Shown here in pieces: positions 4,795 to 8,425 of a stretch of 8,425 nucleotides of DNA. The notes under the pieces are model-generated. The model saw only the letters and a list, made by a program, of their open reading frames with translations, had not been told where the DNA came from and searched no databases. The DNA is from Candidatus Faecivivens stercorigallinarum (GTDB lineage Bacteria > Bacillota > Clostridia > Oscillospirales > Ruminococcaceae), in NCBI GenBank assembly GCA_018715465.1, contig DVLN01000083.1:1-8425 (forward strand), given 5' to 3'. Each line of letters opens with the position of its first letter. Positions within the stretch are counted from its first letter, which is position 1. Both the position numbers and the translations under genes were made by a program.

Positions 4795-7443
4795 TTATTG
4801 TGTGCTGCGTTTTTTCACCGCCGTCCGCTGCAACAGTTTAATCAGTTCAACGATTGGAATGACGGTGATCGCGAGTGCAACTGCAATCAGATATTCGTTC
4901 CAGTCGATCGGGGTAAAGCCGAACAGGTTGGCAATAAACGGCACTTCGAGAATCAGCGCGGTCAATACAAAACTACCAAGCATCGCGCCCCACAGTACCT
5001 TATTATGCGTTTTCAGTTTGAAGATACTGCCTCTCTGACTGCGCATATTGAAGCTCTGGAAAATTTCGCACATGCTCATCGTCAGAAATGCCATCGTCAT
5101 TCCGTCCGGTGAAATACCTTTGGGAATTTCCAGCACGCCACCTTCAATCCAATGTCCGATGATATACGAGATCAGCGTGATCACACTGATCAGGATTCCC
5201 TGATAAACGACATCAAAGCCCAATCCACCGGCAAAAATTCCGTCGGTGGTCTTTCTGGGCGGACGGTGCATGCTGCCCGGTTCTGCCTCTTCCAGCCCGA
5301 GTGCCAGGGCAGGGAAGCAGTCGGTAATTAAGTTGATAAACAGCAGGTGTACCGGTTTAAGCAGGGTGAAGCCCATCAGCGTCGCAAGGAAGATACCGAG
5401 TACCTCGCTCAGGTTGGAGGCGAGTAGGAACTGGATTGCTTTACGGATGTTGGCATAAATTCTCCGCCCTTCCTCAACTGCCTTGACGATTGTCGCGAAG
5501 TTGTCGTCGGCAAGCACCATATCCGCGACATTTTTGGTGACATCAGTACCGGTAATGCCCATTCCAACCCCGATATCCGCTGCCTTGATACTCGGTGCAT
5601 CGTTGACCCCGTCACCGGTCATCGCGGTGACACATCCGTGCTTTTTCCATGCGGTGACGATCCGCACCTTGTGTTCCGGCTGGACGCGGGCATATACCCC
5701 GTAGCGGTTGATATTCTCCGCCAGCTGGTTGTCGTCCATCTGATTGAGCTCTGCGCCGGTGATTGCCTGCTGCGGCCCGGAAATGATTCCCAGCTGTCTT
5801 GCGATCGCGACAGCGGTGTCTTTATGGTCACCGGTAATCATGATCGGGCGGATACCGGCGGTACGGCAGCGGTCGATTGCCGGTTTAACCTCAGGACGGA
5901 TCGGGTCAATCATACCGGTCAGTCCGACAAAGGTCAACTGCTGTTCCAGATATTCCGGTTCACTGTTTTCAGGGCATACGTTCCATTTTCGGAAGGCAGC
6001 CGCCAGTACCCGGAGTGCCTGACCGGCCATTTCGCGGTTCTGACCGAGAATTTCCTCCATTTTTCGGTTGTCCATTGGATAGACGCTGCCGTTTTCCAGA
6101 TAATGGGTGCAATGACTGAGGATGACGTCGGGGGCGCCTTTGGTGTACTGAATAATTCCATCTTCTGTCTGATGGAGTGTGCTCATCATCTTGCGGGCGG
6201 AGTCAAACGGTGCTTCGCCAATACGGGGCGTTTCACTTTCCATCTCATTCTTTTTCAGCTCCAGCCCCGCCGCATAGCTGACCAGTGCAGCTTCGGTCGG
6301 CTCACCGACTACCGTTCCGTCTGTTTCCAGCTTGGCGTCAGAGCACAGCGCCATTGTTCGGGCGAGCATCTCTTCATCACCGTAATGCTGGACGACTGTC
6401 ATCCGGTTCTGGGTGAGGGTGCCGGTTTTGTCGCTGCAAATAACCTGCGCGCAGCCCAGCGTTTCAACCGCCGTCAGCCGCCGGATGACAGCACCCTGTT
6501 TGCTCATTTTGGTGACGCCGATGGAAAGGACGACGGTGACGACAGTGGCCAGCCCTTCCGGGATGGCGGCAACAGCCAGTGATACCGCGACCATGAAGGT
6601 GGCAAGGACGGTATCCAGATCAAACCGTCCGGCAGAGATCAGATTGAAGAAAAAGATAAAGATACAGATACCCAGCACGACTTTGGATAACGTTTTCCCA
6701 AGACTTTCCAGTTTCTGCTGGAGCGGTGTCTGCTCGTCGATGGTAGAAGAGAGAGCACCGGCGATTTTGCCCATCTCGGTATCCATACCTGTTTCGGTGA
6801 CAATCATTTTCCCGCGCCCGTATGCGACCGTCGAGCCCATATAGCCCATGTTTTTCCGGTCGCCGAGCGGGATATCCGTTTTCTGTTCCAGTCCCAGCAC
6901 CTCGGTCAGCTTGCTGACCGGAACGCTTTCGCCGGTCAGAGCGGCTTCCTCTATTTTCAGGGAAGCGGATTCCAGGATACGCCCGTCAGCCGGGACACTG
7001 TCGCCCGCTTCCAGTATCACGATGTCTCCGGGTACCAGTTGGGAACTGGGGATGAGCTGCTGTTTGCCATCCCGCAGCACCTTACTTGTGGCGGCAGTCA
7101 TGGTTTGCAGTGCTTCAATGGCAGCTTCTGCCTTGTTTTCCTGATAGACGCCCAGCACTGCATTAAGTAGCACGACGATCAGGATGATGATGACGTCCGC
7201 CATCCCTTCGTTTTGCATCAGCGAAGTGACCCCGGACACCGCTGCCGCCACCAGTAGGATAATCAGCATCGGGTCTTTGAGCTGCTGCCAGAACCGCTGG
7301 AGCAGGGTAATTTTTTCGGCCTGCTTGAGCTGATTGGGGCCGTATTGTTTCAGACGCTGGTCTGCTTCATTTGCCGTCAGACCTGATAGCCGGCTATGCT
7401 GAGCCTGCACAATCTCTTCTGCGGACAGTTGATAGGTTTTCAT
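4795..7443 (-). CDS. P2-type cation-transporting ATPase (Ca2+-ATPase family; likely Mn2+ and/or Ca2+ exporter)
   Basis: An 882-residue inner-membrane pump, full length for the family. A cation-ATPase N-terminal domain (1-70) is followed by TM1-2 (about 58-100). The actuator loop has TGES (170-173). TM4 has PEGL (295-298). The phosphorylation site is DKTGT (Asp338). The nucleotide domain has KGAPD (435-439), and the hinge has TGDH (537-540) and TGDGVNDAP (609-617). TM5 carries Asn677 and Glu680, and TM6 carries NLITD (Asn704, Thr707, Asp708). With Glu296 these give a Ca2+-pump-like cation site. The TM8 position equal to SERCA Glu908 appears to be Met800. ATG 7443 has AAGGAG 7 bases upstream; an open frame to 7521 runs through the terminator and riboswitch and is not real. 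The Mn2+ riboswitch upstream and adjacent mntP suggest manganese export, as inferred for other yybP-ykoY-controlled P-type ATPases. Biochemically it could also be a plain Ca2+ pump. Confidence 0.93.
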   Translation of the reverse strand: MKTYQLSAEEIVQAQHSRLSGLTANEADQRLKQYGPNQLKQAEKITLLQRFWQQLKDPMLIILLVAAAVSGVTSLMQNEGMADVIIILIVVLLNAVLGVYQENKAEAAIEALQTMTAATSKVLRDGKQQLIPSSQLVPGDIVILEAGDSVPADGRILESASLKIEEAALTGESVPVSKLTEVLGLEQKTDIPLGDRKNMGYMGSTVAYGRGKMIVTETGMDTEMGKIAGALSSTIDEQTPLQQKLESLGKTLSKVVLGICIFIFFFNLISAGRFDLDTVLATFMVAVSLAVAAIPEGLATVVTVVLSIGVTKMSKQGAVIRRLTAVETLGCAQVICSDKTGTLTQNRMTVVQHYGDEEMLARTMALCSDAKLETDGTVVGEPTEAALVSYAAGLELKKNEMESETPRIGEAPFDSARKMMSTLHQTEDGIIQYTKGAPDVILSHCTHYLENGSVYPMDNRKMEEILGQNREMAGQALRVLAAAFRKWNVCPENSEPEYLEQQLTFVGLTGMIDPIRPEVKPAIDRCRTAGIRPIMITGDHKDTAVAIARQLGIISGPQQAITGAELNQMDDNQLAENINRYGVYARVQPEHKVRIVTAWKKHGCVTAMTGDGVNDAPSIKAADIGVGMGITGTDVTKNVADMVLADDNFATIVKAVEEGRRIYANIRKAIQFLLASNLSEVLGIFLATLMGFTLLKPVHLLFINLITDCFPALALGLEEAEPGSMHRPPRKTTDGIFAGGLGFDVVYQGILISVITLISYIIGHWIEGGVLEIPKGISPDGMTMAFLTMSMCEIFQSFNMRSQRGSIFKLKTHNKVLWGAMLGSFVLTALILEVPFIANLFGFTPIDWNEYLIAVALAITVIPIVELIKLLQRTAVKKRSTQ

Positions 7444-7470
7444 ATGGATTCTCCTTCCTTGTTTGGAACT

Positions 7471-7515
7471 AAAAAAACTCATACCGTTTCGGAATAATCC
7501 CGGAAACGATATGAG
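7471..7515 (-). terminator. Riboswitch-controlled intrinsic terminator
   Basis: A 13-bp stem (CTCATATCGTTTC 7515-7503 with GAAACGGTATGAG 7490-7478, one G-U) is followed by seven Ts (7477-7471), 27 bases before the ATPase ATG. Its 5' arm contains the 3' strand of the riboswitch P1 helix, so P1 and the terminator cannot form together. Confidence 0.88.
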
Positions 7516-7617
7516 TCTCATTCAGTCTTTGGAGGACACCGGACGCCTGCGCGCCGTACTGACGATGTCTTCCCGCGCAGAGTCCGAAAGATTCTGTGTG
7601 GAATTACTCCCTCATAT
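7509..7617 (-). promoter_or_regulatory. yybP-ykoY manganese riboswitch aptamer
   Basis: On the minus strand the aptamer begins with P1 strand ATATGAG (7617-7611) and runs into GGGAGTA (7611-7605), the L1 signature of the family. The second conserved segment is CGTCAGTAC (7564-7556) followed by GGCGCGC. The end motif TGAGAC (7520-7515) overlaps P1 strand CTCATAT (7515-7509). P1 closes perfectly over 7 bp. Internal helices TGCGCG/CGCGCA and CAGAATC/GACTCTG are also visible. The family binds Mn2+ between L1 and L3 and normally turns on exporters. Here P1 formation takes the 5' arm away from the terminator, so Mn2+ should switch the ATPase on. Confidence 0.85.
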
Positions 7618-7640
7618 GCAGTGTGTCACAAACAGAATAT

Positions 7641-7646
7641 ATTATA
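7641..7646 (-). promoter_or_regulatory. Promoter -10 box for the riboswitch-ATPase transcript
   Basis: TATAAT (7646-7641) puts the start near 7634, 17 bases before the aptamer. No good -35 is found at 16-18 bases spacing. An alternative, TTTTCA (7663-7658) with TATATT (7641-7636) at 16 bases, is also weak. The position fits well, the exact boxes less so. Confidence 0.6.
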
Positions 7647-7659
7647 CAGCAGGAAGCTG

Positions 7660-7740
7660 AAAAAATGCTTTATCCCTCAATTTTATGATAACATACACCC
7701 AGGCATCTGTCAATCGGTCACAGTAATTTTCAGATAAAGC
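7660..7740 (-). terminator. Possible long-loop terminator of mntP
   Basis: GCTTTATC (7740-7733), the last codons of mntP, is the exact complement of GATAAAGC (7674-7667), which is followed by A and six Ts (7665-7660). The 58-base loop is unusually long for an intrinsic terminator and I see no strong inner stem. The T run is convincing but the fold is not. Confidence 0.35.
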
Positions 7741-8317
7741 TGGTGATAAAGATTTCCAGCCCAATGCCGATCAGGATGACGCCGCCCAAGATATCCGCTT
7801 TGCCCGACAGCTTTGTCCCAAAACGTTTTCCGATTTCCAGCCCGGCCATGCAGATGATAAAGGTCACCACTGCAATAATCAGTGCGCATACCACCGCCAT
7901 CAACAGATTGTATCCCGAAATGGTAAAACCGACCGACAGCGCGTCAATCGAAGTGGCAACCCCCTGAATCATCAGTGCGCCGATTCCATCCCGCCGGGAA
8001 CATCCTTCCTCTTCATCTCCCGGATGCAGTCCTTCCCATAGCATCTTTCCACCGATATATAAAAGTAAAAACAGTGCAATCCACGGAATCAGTTTTTCAA
8101 ACCACTCGAATACCCGCAAAAGAGTGTGTACACAAATCCAGCCGATCATCGGCATCAGCGCCTGAAAACCACCGAATACCCCTGCAATTCCACACATCCG
8201 CCGTTTTTTCATCTGCGGCTGGTGCAACCCATTTGCAAGCGATACTGAAAACGCGTCCATTGCAAGCCCAGCCCCCAGCAGAATGCTGTTGACAAAGAAC
8301 ACCAGGCTCCATTCCAT
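7730..8317 (-). CDS. mntP: Manganese efflux pump MntP
   Basis: A 195-residue inner-membrane protein that exports Mn2+ and guards against manganese poisoning. It has six hydrophobic segments in two related halves of three. The first half has GLAMDAFSVSLANGL (17-31) with Asp21 in the membrane. The second repeats the theme as VATSIDALSVGFTISG (120-135) with Asp125. FGGFQALMPMIGW (48-60), YIGGKMLWEG (87-96) and GGVILIGIGLEIF (178-190) are further family motifs. A charged cytoplasmic loop (98-111, DEEEGCSRRD) splits the halves. Length matches E. coli MntP (188). I chose ATG 8317; AAAGGA lies 11 bases upstream, slightly far. The frame stays open to the window edge, but that extension lacks family similarity and overlaps a hairpin leader. 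It is followed by the Mn2+-riboswitch ATPase in the same direction, forming a metal-export pair. Confidence 0.94.
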   Translation of the reverse strand: MEWSLVFFVNSILLGAGLAMDAFSVSLANGLHQPQMKKRRMCGIAGVFGGFQALMPMIGWICVHTLLRVFEWFEKLIPWIALFLLLYIGGKMLWEGLHPGDEEEGCSRRDGIGALMIQGVATSIDALSVGFTISGYNLLMAVVCALIIAVVTFIICMAGLEIGKRFGTKLSGKADILGGVILIGIGLEIFITSFI

Positions 8318-8368
8318 TCTCCGACCAATCCTTTCTGAAAGACGATTTTTGCAATACAAAAGACCCAG

Positions 8369-8423
8369 GTATAACCGGAAAATACAAACACCTGTCCCAA
8401 TGACAGATCTTTTCCAGTTATAC
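8369..8423 (-). promoter_or_regulatory. Stem-loop in the mntP leader
   Basis: TATAACTGGAAAA (8422-8410) pairs with TTTTCCGGTTATA (8382-8370) over 13 bp with one wobble, plus a G-C pair (8423 with 8369). Inside the loop CTGTC (8406-8402) pairs with GACAG (8396-8392). It ends 51 bases before the mntP ATG. No T run follows, so it is not a clear terminator. I do not see yybP-ykoY signatures in the visible 108 bases. It may be part of a larger leader cut by the window edge. Confidence 0.55.
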
Positions 8424-8425
8424 AT

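Noticed and set aside
5638..6582. Plus-strand open frame of 314 codons inside the ATPase
   Set aside because: It is antisense to the nucleotide-binding and phosphorylation domains of the ATPase, with no recognisable motifs.
7444..7521. 26-residue N-terminal extension of the ATPase
   Set aside because: It would require translating the terminator stem and the end of the riboswitch. ATG 7443 has a good ribosome site and a typical family start.
7463..7660. Plus-strand open frame of 65 codons over the riboswitch
   Set aside because: It coincides with the structured leader on the other strand and has no ribosome site.
8318..8425. mntP extended upstream to the window edge (231 codons)
   Set aside because: The added 36 residues do not fit the family length and overlap the leader hairpin. 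ATG 8317 gives the standard MntP N-terminus.

Overview
The window looks like chromosomal core DNA from a Gram-positive anaerobe, most probably class Clostridia. Four things point there: the dnaX-ybaB-recR order, the YbaB N-terminus (MKARLPQG...NNMSSMIKQAQKMQ), strong AGGAGG-type ribosome binding sites, and a manganese (yybP-ykoY) riboswitch in front of a P-type ATPase. Family-level placement (Oscillospirales/Ruminococcaceae-like) is a guess from overall protein style. Every supported gene lies on the minus strand, so transcription runs from high to low coordinates. No mobile element, tRNA or CRISPR array was seen.

Right side (8425 to about 4734): a metal-export block. A stem-loop leader at the window edge precedes mntP (Mn2+ exporter). 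After it comes an intergenic stretch of about 285 bases holding a possible mntP terminator, a promoter -10, a yybP-ykoY Mn2+ riboswitch and an intrinsic terminator that shares bases with the riboswitch P1 helix. Then comes an 882-residue P2-type cation ATPase of the Ca2+-ATPase family. The riboswitch and the mntP neighbour suggest that this ATPase exports Mn2+, perhaps with Ca2+. A weak terminator-like hairpin follows it.

Middle (4689 to 1334): a promoter with TTGCCA/TATAAT boxes drives a small-type signal recognition particle RNA (ffs). A T-rich terminator is built on the RNA's own closing helix. Thirty bases later dnaX begins (DNA polymerase III gamma/tau), followed by ybaB (nucleoid-associated protein), recR (recombination repair) and smpB (trans-translation), with gaps of 48, 6 and 18 bases. 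This is almost certainly one transcription unit.

Left side (1320 to 1): 13 bases after smpB comes an alpha/beta-hydrolase (carboxylesterase-like), then ssrA (tmRNA) ending in a strong terminator. SmpB and its RNA partner tmRNA therefore sit in the same direction with only the hydrolase between them. The tmRNA has a complete acceptor stem with a G3-U wobble, CCA encoded in the DNA, and a tag reading AKSNTRTLAYAA.

No wholly new system was found. The points most worth checking are the switching architecture in front of the ATPase and its implied metal specificity, the mntP leader hairpin, the SRP-RNA/dnaX arrangement, and the tmRNA tag ending and possible processing of ssrA from the smpB transcript.
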